From: Paraspadella gotoi
Taxonomy: Eukaryota > Chaetognatha
Length of the DNA: 64,000 nucleotides
Direction of reading: 5' to 3'
Assembly: GCA_051294375.1 (NCBI GenBank)
Contig: CM119271.1
Coordinates: forward strand, 5,755,991-5,819,990
Part shown: in pieces, positions 25,584 to 36,734 of the stretch
Numbering within the stretch: the first letter of the stretch is position 1
How the letters are laid out: every line of letters begins with the position of its first letter
The notes under the pieces: model-generated
What the model saw: the letters and a program-made list of their open reading frames with translations, nothing else
Told to the model about the DNA's origin: nothing
Database searches by the model: none
Position numbers and translations under genes: made by a program

Positions 25584-27115
25584 GACTAACAAAGCCAAAA
25601 TAAAACGGACGAAAGCAGACGGGCCACGAATTCTGTCCCGATTTCGATTTTAGCGAGTTTCAAAAATTTAAAAAAAAACCTTTTTCGAATTTTAAATCAA
25701 TTAATCGTAATAGCGTGACTCTTTGAGTTTTAGTTTATTTTGAGTGGGATGAGGAAATGTTGCTGATTAATCTCTTCAACTCTACACGTTTTTTCTCGCC
25801 CACGATAAAAGGCGATTATCGCATTTAAATGTTAGACTCATTAATTATCGATATCAGAAAATGTACGTAAACCTCAAATATTATCTTTTTTTTTCGTTTT
25901 AATTTGAAAAAAATTAAAAACTGAGCGTGAGGGAAATAATTAATAATTTCAATTTGCTTTGGTGGATTTAAACCAGAGTCTGAAAAATTAAATCAAATCC
26001 ACCAGCAAAGTCTGACGTTAAATCGAAACTTCACTGAATCGGAAACATTCTACTCACGTAAAGTTACACGAGGCGATGCAATGACGTTGTCCTATTGCGT
26101 AACACGCTGCGCGAGCGCGCGAAGCACCACACGGGGGAATTTCGATCAAAGTTTGCGAATACGATGTTTAACGAAGCAGGTTAATCCGATTTTACGAATT
26201 TTGAGGTCTCGTTTTAACGAAACTTCTCACATTTCCACGTACATCATTCGTTGGGGACGGAAGTTCTTTACGTTTTATTTACAAAATCGTAGGGAAAATT
26301 TCTAAATTCATCGTGAATATAAATTCTGAACAATTAGAATTCAAAATATATATTTTTAATGACATCTTTATGGAAAAAATTATCTTTCGTGATCTATGTT
26401 TTAAATTTTCTACGCAATTTTCACTACGCTCTATCGTTTACGTTGGAGTCGATTTCAAAATTCACAGTCTGCGATCACAGCGATCGGTTTAGGATTTCCT
26501 CTTTCGGCGACTTTCGAGATTTCTTTTGGGGATTTTTTTCACTTTTGTTTTCTTTATTCCTTTTATCTCGATTTTTCGTCGAAAGAATTCAGTGCGATCT
26601 TTTTTTTTTTCCTTTGAGTTTTCGGGAAAACTGATCTCTCTCTTCGAGGAAGAGGAAAACAGCTGATTTTTGAGCAAGAGAGATTTAAAACGGGGGAAAG
26701 ATTTGTGTGTGTGTGTGTGTGTGTTTTAAAACCGGAACGAAGACTGCTGTTGCTGTTCATGTCGAAGCAGTGACTACAGCCGCGGCCGACCGGGTTTCGT
26801 GAATTGGCGTAACACAGTTTCGCCGACGAAGTGAAAAATGTTCGCTCCTCTCTCTGTTCTAAAATCCGCGTCGATCCTCGTGATCGATCGTAAACAAAAG
26901 GGAAAACAAAAAGTAAACAAGAGAAGAGACGATCCAAAAAAGGGAGAGAGAGAGAGAGTGAAAGAGAGAGATAAAGAGAGATATGCGAGGAATGTTAGTT
27001 TGATGTTTTGGCGTTTTTAGGATTGCAAGAACCAAATTTGAAATAGAAATAACGTGGCGTATGAAGGATTTTCTGTGACGTGATTCGTCGGAATGTTTAT
27101 ACTTACATATACATG

Positions 27116-27179
<64 letters not shown>

Positions 27180-27469
27180 CAAAAGATTCTGAAATGGTTA
27201 AAATTCATAGGACTGGTATACAGGGTATACGGGCCCATACGTCAATACTACATCCGCTTGCATTCTCTTGCGTACGACTACATTGAATACATTTTTTACT
27301 CTCTAAAAAAAAATAATCTTTTTGTCCTCAGAGCAAAGTTTTTCTATATTTTAATTAGGTGGAACATCGCGGGACTCGTTACCGAAATGGGCAAACACGT
27401 TTGGATACATTGAAGCGAAGAATGAGAAACCAGTTTGAATAGAAAAAAAAAAGAGAACGTGGAATGCGC

Positions 27470-27473
<4 letters not shown>

Positions 27474-27565
<92 letters not shown>
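27474..27565. repeat. GA microsatellite (unit C)
   Basis: About 90 bases of near-pure GA; longer and purer than its counterpart at 9057-9137. Confidence 0.95.
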
Positions 27566-27566
<1 letters not shown>

Positions 27567-28608
27567 GGGGGATGATTAATATCGAAAAAACGCTACCATT
27601 ACGCATCTTCAATGAGCAATTACGAGCCAAATTAGCTTCGAGCCTCGACGCTCCGAACAAAACGCCCGTCCAATGTTTTCCCCTTTTATCGGCAGAGAAA
27701 AAATTCCGAAAGCGTAGCGTATGTCACATCATAAAGTTTATTACGTACAAAGATCCAGACTTTAGAACCTAAATCTCATATTTACATAAAATCGAAAAAA
27801 AATGTATTTGTAATAATGTTAACAAAGAAGCAATCTTGCAATTTTCTTCTTGAAAGCTTGCAGGGTTCTGATATGTTATCTTGTAAGTGTTATGGAGGCC
27901 TTAAACCATCATAGCTTATATAATAAATAAATGTATAATCTTTTTATTGGTTGTAATAATTTCATATAAAAATAACTTTCGGTCTATCGCTCCGATTCGA
28001 CTGTTCTAATTCCATGATCCTCAGATGGAATCTATTGAATTGAATTGAATTGAAAATTGAATTGAATTGAATTGAAACTCTTGTTTCTACTTACAGGACA
28101 AATTTATTGTCCCGAAGTGTAATTTAAAAATTTTTAGAAGGAGGATTAAATTTATGAAGGTTTATGCGAGCTTGATTATTAAATTATGTCGTAATAAATT
28201 TTCAGTTCCCTTCGCAGACTCCAAATTTTCGAGCCCCGATCCCCACTGTCAGCCTCGAGTCCTAACTACTCAGTCCCAAGTCTCTATTCCCTGTTCCAAG
28301 TCAAACTCCGGATTACCAAGACCAAAGACCCCAGGTTCGCGTCCCGATCACCGAGTCCCAATCCCAGGTCCATGTTCCAATTCTCTTTCCTTCCGTGTCT
28401 CAGTCCCCCTCCCCAATCCCCAGTCCGTACTCCGCATCGTCCCACTCAGTCCCCAGTCCTCCATTCCACCGCATTCTTTTTTTCTTTCAATCCTTCGGCT
28501 AAAAAAAAAAAATTCCTCTGGATCGAAAAATCTCGAATTCCTGTGTCTCTTGAATCTTGATCAACGAGCTTTTTCTCGCTTTTCCAAAAGAGGATGCGCT
28601 TCCGGACG

Positions 28609-28613
<5 letters not shown>

Positions 28614-28705
<92 letters not shown>
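28614..28705. repeat. GA microsatellite
   Basis: About 90 bases of GA. In segment E the same site is only about 55 bases and is interrupted (53925-53980). Confidence 0.95.
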
Positions 28706-28707
<2 letters not shown>

Positions 28708-28795
28708 ACTAACTCGTTGATCGCTTGGATGCATTTCTCGTATTTCGATCCTTTAATCCGCGATAAGTTTTGGGAAAGAAGTCGACCTCTTTATA

Positions 28796-28796
<1 letters not shown>

Positions 28797-28828
<32 letters not shown>

Positions 28829-28860
28829 CTCGTCGTCTCCATTACGGTCGTCGTCGTCAC
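28797..28860. repeat. CGT trinucleotide microsatellite
   Basis: Tandem CGT on the plus strand. The reverse strand reads as poly-Asp followed by a short open tail. A related CGT/CAT-rich stretch continues to about 29060. The counterpart in segment E lies at about 54083-54125. I see no splice sites that tie it to the gene upstream, so I treat it as repeat and not as an exon. Confidence 0.9.
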
Positions 28861-29191
28861 ATTCGTAACCGTAGTCGACGTCCTCACAGTCTTCCTCCCA
28901 TTTGTTACAGTTCGTCATTGTCATCATCATCGCTATCATAGTCGTCTAAGTCGTCAGTATATTTGTCGTTATCACGGTCGTCATCGTGACAATATTCACC
29001 GTTTTTTTTATCCCAAGTCGTCGTTGTGGACATGGTCGACATGGTCGACATGGTTATCACAGTCTTCACTTTGGTCCTCATCGATCCTTTTCATCTCCAA
29101 CGCCGTGGAAAAAAAAAGCGACGCTTTCTCTGATCATCGGAAAGAGAAGGAAAGGTGACATGGTCATTGAAAATGCTCAATGTACATTGTA

Positions 29192-29225
29192 TATTGTATT
29201 GTATTGTATTGTATTGTATATTGTA
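29192..29225. repeat. ATTGT pentanucleotide repeat
   Basis: Several tandem copies of TATTG/TTGTA. The unit is degraded in segment E near 54498-54541. Confidence 0.9.
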
Positions 29226-29375
29226 CAAGGCTGTCACGGCTGCCTCCTGCAAAAGACGCAAGCTTTCAAATGTTGACGACAACGACGACAGCAAAGGATG
29301 ATCTGCGATACAAGAACTAAGTATGTATGAAAGCAGTAAAGTGCCCACGACGAAGAAGCCCACGGCGATTCCCAT
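29226..29375 (-). CDS. Possible exon with a hydrophobic segment
   Basis: A minus-strand frame from the ATG at 29375 begins MGIAVGFFVVGTLLLSYILS, a good single membrane-spanning or signal-anchor stretch, and continues with a Ser/Leu-rich part until it meets the ATTGT repeat. An AG precedes the ATG (ACATTAG|ATG). It does not continue the gene upstream in phase, so it is either a separate small gene, an alternative exon or chance. The copy near 54700 is disrupted. Confidence 0.25.
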
Positions 29376-29434
29376 CTAATGTTCTCGCGCTCAATGAATT
29401 TCACGTCAGAAAATGAGTGAGAAATGAGAACAAG

Positions 29435-29440
29435 TCTCTC

Positions 29441-29527
<87 letters not shown>
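29435..29527. repeat. CT microsatellite
   Basis: About 90 bases of CT, immediately 3' of the last resolved exon of the minus-strand gene, so probably intronic if that gene continues. The E counterpart at 54767-54984 is longer and irregular. Confidence 0.95.
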
Positions 29528-29530
<3 letters not shown>

Positions 29531-29634
29531 GCAAAATTAAAAACGGAATAACAACCAACGACAGACGACGACGACAGTCAACGTTAACCATCGTTCATTC
29601 GTTCACTGGTCAATTTTTTTCGTTCACAACTCAC

Positions 29635-30089
29635 CGAATTCCTCGCCAATGAACGAAACGACTTTGATGTTTTTGGCGGCGAATGAATCTCGATTCTTTT
29701 TCCCGCGAGTTTGAAGGACTCCGTGAATGACGGGCGGCGCGGTCTCCGCCGCGGAGGCGCCCTCCTTTGACTCCTTCAGCGTCTCTCTCACCTCCGAAGC
29801 GGCTGTGGCGACGGAGGCGTCGTCAGGGAGATTGGCGGCGTCGACAGGAAGATTTCCGGCGCCATTGAATTTCTTTTCACCTTTCGCGGCGTCTCTGTTT
29901 ATCGCCCGGCGTCTTTGAACGCCGCAGCTGATTTCCTCGGCCAGCGTCGTCGGCGAAATGCGCGCCGGCGACATTCTGGACGGCGATGTTTTGGGCGGCG
30001 GGGGTGGCGGCGGTGGAAGTGGTGGTGGTGGCGCCGTTGGGGTTGGGGGTTGCGACGGTCGATGGGTAGGAGTGAATCTGGAGGCGCCA
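29635..30089 (-). CDS. Exon 4 of the same unidentified protein, 3' end unresolved
   Basis: The acceptor TCCTCTTCAG|T supplies the one base needed after exon 3. There follow 151 open codons and a GTGAGT donor (AATTCG|GTGAGT), so the gene continues past 29635. The first third is a Pro-rich segment with long runs of Pro, then a Ser/Pro basic patch (KTSPSRMSPARISPTTL), then an Ala/Glu-rich part likely to be helical or disordered. No enzyme motif is visible. The next exon is not found: a CT microsatellite and a 29.0-29.4 kb block with a hydrophobic stretch follow, but none joins in phase without a stop. In segment E the same exon is 489 bp instead of 455 because of insertions. Confidence 0.55.
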
Positions 30090-30099
30090 CTGAAGAGGA

Positions 30100-30340
30100 A
30101 AGAGTCGAAAAGGTTTTTTATGAATTAGTGATACAGTCTCAATCGAAATACTGGTGGTTTATTGTAACTCTCAAGTCTCATTTTGAGCCCCAAAAAATTT
30201 ACCAAGCATAAATACCCGATAAAATCATAAGCATACTCTCATTGAAAGAGGCATTATTTCGTGGCTACAAATAATTACAATGTTAAAATTATCATTCGGT
30301 CCTCAATCGGAGACGTTCAAAGAAAAGTGGATCAGTAGAC
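30100..30340. other. Intron-like AT-rich stretch
   Basis: This lies between exons 4 and 3 of the minus-strand gene. I see nothing else in it. Confidence 0.5.
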
Positions 30341-30352
30341 GCCCAGACTCAC

Positions 30353-30437
30353 ATGGGTTCCACGACGGGTGGACCCTCCATTTCCGGGATGGAATTGCAT
30401 CTTGGGTCGTTGTCTTCCAGCTCTCTCCAGGTCGGGG
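30353..30437 (-). CDS. Exon 3 of the same unidentified protein
   Basis: A short 85-bp exon between a pyrimidine-rich acceptor (CGCCCTTCAG|CC) and a GTGAGT donor (CCCAT|GTGAGT). The first two bases complete the codon begun by the last C of exon 2, and 27 codons follow, including TWRELEDNDPRCNSIPEM. It ends with two bases (AT) that the next exon completes. Introns of 528 bp upstream and 263 bp downstream. Exact phase agreement for so short an exon is the strongest single support for this gene model. Confidence 0.6.
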
Positions 30438-30965
30438 CTGAAGGGCGTGAAAAAGGTGAGGTTATTATTAGGAGGTGATGTCATTTCGAAACTCCTTTCC
30501 ATCACCAAAGTCGGTGAAACGTAAAAAACGACGTCGACGAAACTTTAAATAAAAACGACATTTAGGAAACTGTTACTTTTATTCAGTTTCTTTAGCTTAA
30601 CACGTAGAGTATTAATATTAATATAATGCAAAAGTAGTTGTCTTTTTAATTTTATTATCTTTTAAATGTCGATTTTTAATTTCATGCCATGTAGAATAGT
30701 TTAATACGCCATCTATCATTTGTTAAATCACGTGGGATAAAAGTTAAGATAGTGTAAAATCTTTGCACTCCAAATGCGTACTATATTATTTGCGTCATTC
30801 AAAGCGTCCAAAAAGAGAGAAAAACGATACGAATTTGAAAGAACCGAAATACCGCAACAAAAAAAAAGTTTCTTCGACCAAGCTCGCGGGATGAAAACGA
30901 GTTAAAATTATTGAAAAGTCAATTCGCTCTCACGATTGATTTCACTGCTTGGTCGAGAAACTCAC

Positions 30966-31187
30966 GATGCTTGCAAAAGGGTGAGTTACTTTCGTGTTTT
31001 TCTTCTTCTTCTTCTTCCTGTGAAGTGAGTGAACCTTTGGACTTTTTTCTTTTGAGAGAATTTCTGAGAAATTTCGTCCAGGATTTGATGGAACTCATGT
31101 TGGAAGTTGACGGACTCTTGGACGAGGATGTAATGATTAAATTGCGTTGCATCGATAAATATTGATCAAAATCTTTGAATATTGCGG
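30966..31187 (-). CDS. Exon 2 of the same unidentified protein
   Basis: The acceptor TTTACAG|CC completes the codon left open by exon 1 (T + CC, Ser). There follow 73 open codons and then a GTGAGT donor (GCATC|GTGAGT). The sequence is polar and basic: a stretch with SIKSWTKFLRNSLKRKKSKG, then a run of six Glu, then a Cys/His-containing end. The basic block followed by the acidic run could be a nuclear-localisation or membrane-binding patch. The intron upstream is 360 bp. The plus strand is also open here (ending LRCIDKY and a stop), but the minus reading keeps phase with three neighbours and is preferred. Segment E counterpart: about 56494-56729, frameshifted. Confidence 0.6.
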
Positions 31188-31547
31188 CTGTAAATGGCTA
31201 CTGTTTTTTTTTTTAATATTAACAATTTCATTAAGTATTTTACGAGAAAAAATTGTTTATTTTTTCATCGAAAAGCAATTTTGATTACGTGGGTGCAAAA
31301 ATTGTTTATATATTTCGTTGCGAAATGGTAATTTAGTGAATTCCAGAATCTAAAATGATACGATCGTTGCCCGATATCAATGTGGATACTACATGTACAT
31401 CGAACACAAACTAAATATTTATGTTTAACTAGTCTACCCTTAAGTGTAGTAAGAAATAAGGAAGGGGAGAGGGAGAGATAGACACACAGCCTGACAAAGA
31501 CAGACAGAGATAGAGACAGACACTGATAGAGATATAGAGCCACTCAC

Positions 31548-31827
31548 AAGAGGAATCCGAGACGAGAGAAGAAATTCCAGAGTCCGCGAAAAAGACGACG
31601 CTCTTCTTGAGTTTGGTTCGGGCGGCGGGGCGGGAACCCGGCGTCGTCGGCGTTGAAGGCTTCGTCGTCAGCGGCGACGCGGACAATTGACGCGGCGAGG
31701 GCGTCGATGGCGGTGGAGACGGAGAGGCGCTGCCGTGACGAAGCGGTGAGGCGCGGGAGGCGGCCAGACGACGAGCTGGAGATGAGAAGGTCGGGGACGG
31801 ACGCGGTGGCGGAGAATTGGACGCCAT
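31548..31827 (-). CDS. Exon 1 of an unidentified Pro/Ser-rich protein with an RVxF-like motif
   Basis: The frame starts at the ATG at 31827 (MASNSPPPRPSP) and runs 93 codons to a strong donor (TCTT|GTGAGT). The first 70 residues are Ser/Pro-rich with scattered Arg, a disordered composition. Near the end of the exon lies LKKSVVFFADSG, which resembles the K-x-V-x-F docking motif that regulatory subunits use to bind protein phosphatase 1. That reading rests on the short motif alone. I do not recognise the protein. The exon is GC-rich against an AT-rich background. The next three exons down the minus strand join it in phase. The copy at about 57115-57396 is broken by indels. Confidence 0.6.
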
Positions 31828-31859
31828 CAAATGCGTTTTTGGTGGAGCGATGATTGTTT

Positions 31860-32519
31860 TCTGTCAGCTATTTATAGTGGTATTTGTTTATTTCTTTTTT
31901 TAAGCAATGATTTAAGGTTTTTCTTCATTTGCACTTGTGCTCGTATCCCTACACTGTTCTGAAAATTGCTGAAAGGCTGAAAACAAAATACGCTATGAAA
32001 ATATCAATGAGTTTTATTTATTAAAAAAAAAATAAAATAAAATGTAAACAAAAACGAAGAGACGAAACAATCCGAGACCGAAAAAGTATTTTTTTTCCCA
32101 AAATAAAATACTTAAGCTAACATAATCTCCCTTTAATGTTCGTGGGATCAGCATTTTTTTTTCTTTTGAATTTATTCTGTTCCAAAGTTTTGAAAATAAA
32201 AAATGCAATAAACGTAGGTATTATCGCAACTTATTGACTTAAATGACTTTGGTCAATCACAAAACATGTAGATCTTACAATTCAATAAATAGCAATCTAA
32301 TGATAAAATATGACGAGATCGTTTTATTGTGATCGATTTGTGTATAATAATCGATTAACGTTGATGATGATAATGATGATGATGATAATTATATTGGTGA
32401 TTATCATTATGTTGATAATGATAGCTTAATTTGAAAGCGTTTATGTTGAAAGTCATAAATTTAAAAAACGCTCTATTTTAAAAATGAAAGCCAAGTAATA
32501 TGACCTTAGAAGGGGGGGA

Positions 32520-32520
<1 letters not shown>
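31860..32520. other. AT-rich 5' flank of the minus-strand gene
   Basis: AT-rich sequence with ATG/GAT trinucleotide repeats near 32360-32430. It is the likely upstream region of the gene that starts at 31827. No clear TATA box or initiator can be singled out. Confidence 0.35.

Positions 32521-32523
<3 letters not shown>

Positions 32524-32589
<66 letters not shown>
32524..32589. repeat. GA microsatellite
   Basis: Pure GA tract preceded by a run of G. The E counterpart is 58140-58233. Confidence 0.95.
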
Positions 32590-32592
<3 letters not shown>

Positions 32593-32825
32593 TAGGAGGC
32601 CGCGCCCATGCCAGGTTTTTGAGTAATCGATGAACTGAGAAAAAATTTAAAGAAATATTGAGCAACGAAATCTCTATGACTCACCGCATTGAATCCTCAA
32701 CCTTTTCGACGTCTATATTCATCCTTTAAAAGAAAAGAGAAGCTCTGTAATTAATTTATTAATTAGTATTAGACCGCATGGCAGTTAGCGGACAGGGCGA
32801 GAGAAAGACTTGGAATATGGCACGG

Positions 32826-32898
32826 GAGAGAGAGAGAGAGAAGAGGGAGGGAGGGAGGGAGGGAGGAGGAAGAGAGAGTGAAGAAAGAGGGAGGGAGG

Positions 32899-32971
<73 letters not shown>

Positions 32972-32974
32972 AGG
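32826..32974. repeat. Compound GA/GGGA microsatellite
   Basis: A GA tract, then GGGA tetranucleotide repeats, then GA again. The E counterpart is 58474-58621. The 3' part also matches the misplaced fragment at 52665. Confidence 0.95.
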
Positions 32975-33037
32975 ACTTTGGGCAGTGTGTAGAGTCTCAG
33001 CTTTTCTCCGCAAGAATTACGACTTAAGAAGCGACGA

Positions 33038-33080
33038 TAATTAAAAAAAAATAAAAAAAAAATAAAAAAAAATAAAAAAA
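33038..33080. repeat. A-rich (A)nT tandem repeat
   Basis: Short tandem units of seven to nine A followed by T, just after the GA tract. The E counterpart is about 58687-58729. Confidence 0.85.
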
Positions 33081-33232
33081 TACGGTCAGCAAAAGTTGTT
33101 AGCAGTCGACGTTTCTTTTTCGCAGAAAAGAGACACTTGTCCATTTTCGACGACAGAAGGCCGAAAAAGGGAGAGAGACTGAGACAGATACAAAATAAAA
33201 TCGAGAGCAAGTTGACGACATAAAAACTGTGG

Positions 33233-33240
33233 GGAGAGAG

Positions 33241-33297
<57 letters not shown>

Positions 33298-33367
33298 GAG
33301 AGAGAGGAAGAGAGAGAACTGAGCTGGGCGATTATCTTCGAAGCAATGCGGAGATGAGAGAGAGAGT

Positions 33368-33427
<60 letters not shown>

Positions 33428-33437
33428 AGAGAAGAGA
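33233..33437. repeat. Paired GA microsatellites
   Basis: Two GA tracts (33233-33318 and 33357-33437) separated by about 38 bases of unique sequence. The E counterpart (58881-59122) contains a 25-N gap. Confidence 0.95.
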
Positions 33438-33439
33438 AG

Positions 33440-34290
33440 CAAGTCAAGAGACTGAAGTTGAAATCAGTTGTCGCGAATTGTTTTAAATTTCTTCTTTCCG
33501 AGCGACGACGCCAAAGATTGGCGTGTTTGAATGGGGAAACCCTGTCTCCTTCTTGGTGGCCGGAGGTCGTAATAGTTTTCGTGGTCGAGGAACAGAAGAT
33601 GAAGATTTTAAGAAGAGATCTGGGGCGAATTTTTTTAAGAAATCTCGGACGAAGTCGGTCGCGCCCGAATCCAACGTTCGCGTTGCATTGGAACGCCGGT
33701 AGCGTTTCTTTCGCCTGCGGTTTTTTTTTTTTCTATTTTCAGAAATCGTACGAGAAGAGGATCATTGGCTGATAACTGATAGTGACGTTGACGACGGCGT
33801 CACGCGACTGATTAGGCCATGAAGACTTTAGACTTTCTCGAGTTCGATCCCGCAGTCGCAGCTTTCCGACCTGAAAATTTGGGTTAAATGTCCGCTTTCG
33901 GCGAGAATTTTATTGATCATCGAATTACGAAACGCAAGAAAACGTGTTCGATTGTTCATGGTCTTGACATAGGTCTCGTTTGAAAAAATGGGCGATGCTT
34001 GTATAGTCGAATTCGAAACGGGATTAAGCTAAATTGATTGCAGGACGACGGATAAAAAGGTTCGGTTTTCTAATATTTACTAAAGTTTTACTCAAAGCGG
34101 AGGCGGACGAGTTTTAGAGCGGCCCTCGCCCCGTTTTTTTTTTTTTTTTTTCCCTCTTTTTTTCCTAAATCGCGCAGATACGGGCGGGAACGACGTAAAC
34201 GACACACACCGGCACCAGTAGTCGGACAGTATGGACGTCTAATCAGCTTGAACTTTGTGATTGGTGTTCGTGAGAATTTTCTAGTTCGGC
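33440..34290. other. Moderately GC-rich stretch with ambiguous frames
   Basis: Both strands are open over about 33458-33772. The minus frame (33674-33483) has a plausible polar composition, but no splice pair joins it to anything. The copy in segment E (59130-59440) has shifted frames. I cannot say whether this is an exon. Confidence 0.2.
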
Positions 34291-34300
34291 GGATGGACAG

Positions 34301-35228
34301 TAGGGTGGAGCGATAAAAATATCGAGAGATGTAAAATTTTTTTTTTGCTTGAATATTGTGTAAATATTAAAATTCAAGCCTTTAATAAATGGCTTGCTCA
34401 AAGAGTTTTTAAAAAAAAATAAGAAGATGTTTAAACGAAATATTTACAACATGTAATACGGCAAATTCATTTTCAGAGAAAAACGACAATAACAAAAAAA
34501 AGGAAAAAGAAAAAAAAAAATAGCAAAATGAATTAAAGAGAATAGGTCAGTTATTGACTATGTTATCATTAAATATCCCCTTCCCTGTCGCCATCTTCTT
34601 CGGTGATAGGGTTTGAAATATTATGGCTTTATCTTTGTCCAAATAAAATCTTTTTAATATACTTTATATTTCTCTGGGTATCTTACAAATTCATAGTATA
34701 TAAGAATTTAATAAAGTTTGTTTTATTATATATAAAAGTAAAAAAGATTTATTTTTTTTATATAATAATTTTATTTTATTTAATGGGACAATGTTTATTT
34801 AAATTTTTTATCTTTGATACCTATCAAAAAAATAAAGAATTAATCTATTAATTAATAAGTAGATTCAGAAAATATAGTTTTAATCTATAATCAACTTGTG
34901 CTCTTATATTAAAAGGGTGAATTTAGTTTTGAAAAAAGCTAAAAAACCCGGTATATATATATTATTAATATTATTTTATATTTTTTTAATCTCTCATTTA
35001 ACTTTTTATGTGTAAATCTGAATTTTTTTTAAATTTTTTAAAAATTGTTTAAAAATTATTTTTAAAATTTAACAATATTATAAACATATTACTTATTACA
35101 AAATATATTATAATTCTGTTTCTTGGAGTATAATATTTTTTTTTACTTAATAATTAATTAATTATAAGTATGATTATCATTGTGATATATCTTCAAATAA
35201 ATTTGTTGTTCCCGATAGCTCCACTCTA
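34301..35228. mobile_element. Non-autonomous hAT-like DNA transposon
   Basis: The left end TAGGGTGGAGCGAT and the right end ATAGCTCCACTCTA are imperfect terminal inverted repeats. The element is bordered by 8-bp direct repeats, ATGGACAG (34293-34300) and ATGTACAG (35229-35236), matching at 7 of 8 positions. An 8-bp duplication with TAGGG-type ends is the usual signature of the hAT superfamily. The 928-bp interior is very AT-rich and has no transposase-like frame, so it would need an enzyme supplied elsewhere. The copy in segment E keeps both ends and both target repeats. Confidence 0.72.
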
Positions 35229-35989
35229 ATGTACAGGCGCCAGGTGGGCGTGAAAAATGTAAACAGTGAAACCTTCGGGGAAAATAAAATCCGACGAAAC
35301 GACTGTTAGGAATTGTAAAATTTTATTCAGCTTGAAACAGAAATTTTAAGAAGTGAAATTGATCGTGAATGAAAACCATATAAATTAATATCGAATAAAC
35401 TCAGAAAGTCAGAAACTGAAAACGAGGGAGGGCCAAAATCCGAGCCCAAAACAGCGAAAACAGATAAAATTCAAAAACAAGTTGTTTCACTTTCCGAGGA
35501 AATGATCGTAATACGTAGAGCGGTCCTGTTATGTTAAGAGAGAGAACTTGACGACGCGCGTCGAGACGACGATGACGAACGAGACACGAACGAGAAGACG
35601 AGAAGTCTCTAATCGCAATTAGACGAAATTGTCGTGGAAAAAAAGTGTTTCGTGAAGAGTGAGACGGGGGATACAAAAATAAAACAGAACTTCCGACAAC
35701 GTCTGTTTCTTTTTTTTTTTCTACCATAGATTAGCTATCGAATGACAGTGACAGCGGTGAAAATGATAATGAGAGAACTCATGTCACTGAGACAAAAGTA
35801 AGAATTCTTAATCTTAAATATGAAAAAAGTCAAACTCGAACTCTAAAACCTAAATATCAACCTACTTACTTTCATTCTTTCCTTTTAGTTTTTTTCTTTC
35901 TTTCTTTATCTTTTCTTTCTGTCTCTTTCTTTCTTTCTTTCTTCTTCTTTCATATCTCTTCTCTTTTCGTCTCACATTCCTGTCTCCAC

Positions 35990-36336
35990 TCACCCCCTCA
36001 GCTTTCTCTCTCCCCCTTACTTTCCCCTTCTCTTTCACCCACAGCGCGCGCAAGAAAATCCTCGCCCAAGTGTCCATACGTCAAAAGCAAAGAATAAACG
36101 CGCCCCGATGAAAAAAAAAACAAAACCGCGGATTGACGTGAAAATGCCGAGAAGGACGCCAAGTGCCGATAAAATGAGGCGAAGGGCGTCATTTGCCCCA
36201 TCAATGTCAAATTGATTTTTTTTTTGCTTCCTTCCCACGGATCAAAGAATATGGCGTTCTCTGCGATGGTTGTCCACGTCAGTTTCGTCATGGCGTCGTC
36301 GTTTCGTCGGCAGATTCCGCATAGTGCAGAAGTCAC
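35990..36336 (-). other. Possible exon block, strand minus, unresolved
   Basis: Three minus-strand frames stay open here. One reads MTSALCGICRRNDDAMTKL and continues polar, another is strongly hydrophobic. They overlap, so at most one is real. No splice sites select between them, and the copy at about 61650-61960 is broken. Confidence 0.2.
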
Positions 36337-36567
36337 TTTTGGTTTTTACAGGAAAAGACAGTGAGACAGGTGAAGACAGAGAGCGAGAAGAGGAGAAGCG
36401 AGAGAGAGCGAGAGAGACGAGAACTTGAGACCAAAAATAACAATATCCGACGCAGTATAAACAATGGATGAACGACGTTGCGATCTCGTTGTGACGGAAT
36501 GCTTCTTTTGCGTGAAAATGGGGACGCGCGTCGCGGGAGCACGTGAATAAAAAAAAATGACCGCGCG

Positions 36568-36568
<1 letters not shown>

Positions 36569-36645
<77 letters not shown>

Positions 36646-36652
36646 AGAGAGA

Positions 36653-36688
<36 letters not shown>

Positions 36689-36690
36689 GA

Positions 36691-36723
<33 letters not shown>

Positions 36724-36734
36724 GGAGAGAGAGG
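36569..36734. repeat. Long GA microsatellite
   Basis: About 165 bases of GA with AAG interruptions. The E counterpart is 62184-62355. Confidence 0.95.

Larger units (their letters stand above)
19183..28400. repeat. Unit C, indel-rich third copy of the 9.2-kb segment
   Basis: This copy begins at the point equivalent to unit A 1446 and follows A in order to A's end, then continues into region D without a gap. It differs from A and B by frequent single-base insertions and deletions, mostly in homopolymers, the error pattern of unpolished long reads. Open frames shared by A and B are broken here. It also holds an extra tandem duplication and a 25-N gap. It shares some variants with segment E (for example near 27900), so it may partly represent another haplotype. 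Confidence 0.85.

Noticed and set aside
28709-28939. Minus-strand frame with a long Asp run
   Set aside because: It is the reverse strand of a CGT microsatellite. It does not join the upstream gene in phase and changes length freely between copies.
33837-33852. GAGTTCGATCCC, a possible internal promoter box of a tRNA or tRNA-derived SINE
   Set aside because: The flanks do not form a T-arm stem, and no cloverleaf or A-box at the right distance is convincing.
34603-34851. An 82-codon Ile/Phe-rich frame inside the hAT-like element
   Set aside because: The composition reflects AT richness. No transposase or dimerisation motif is present.
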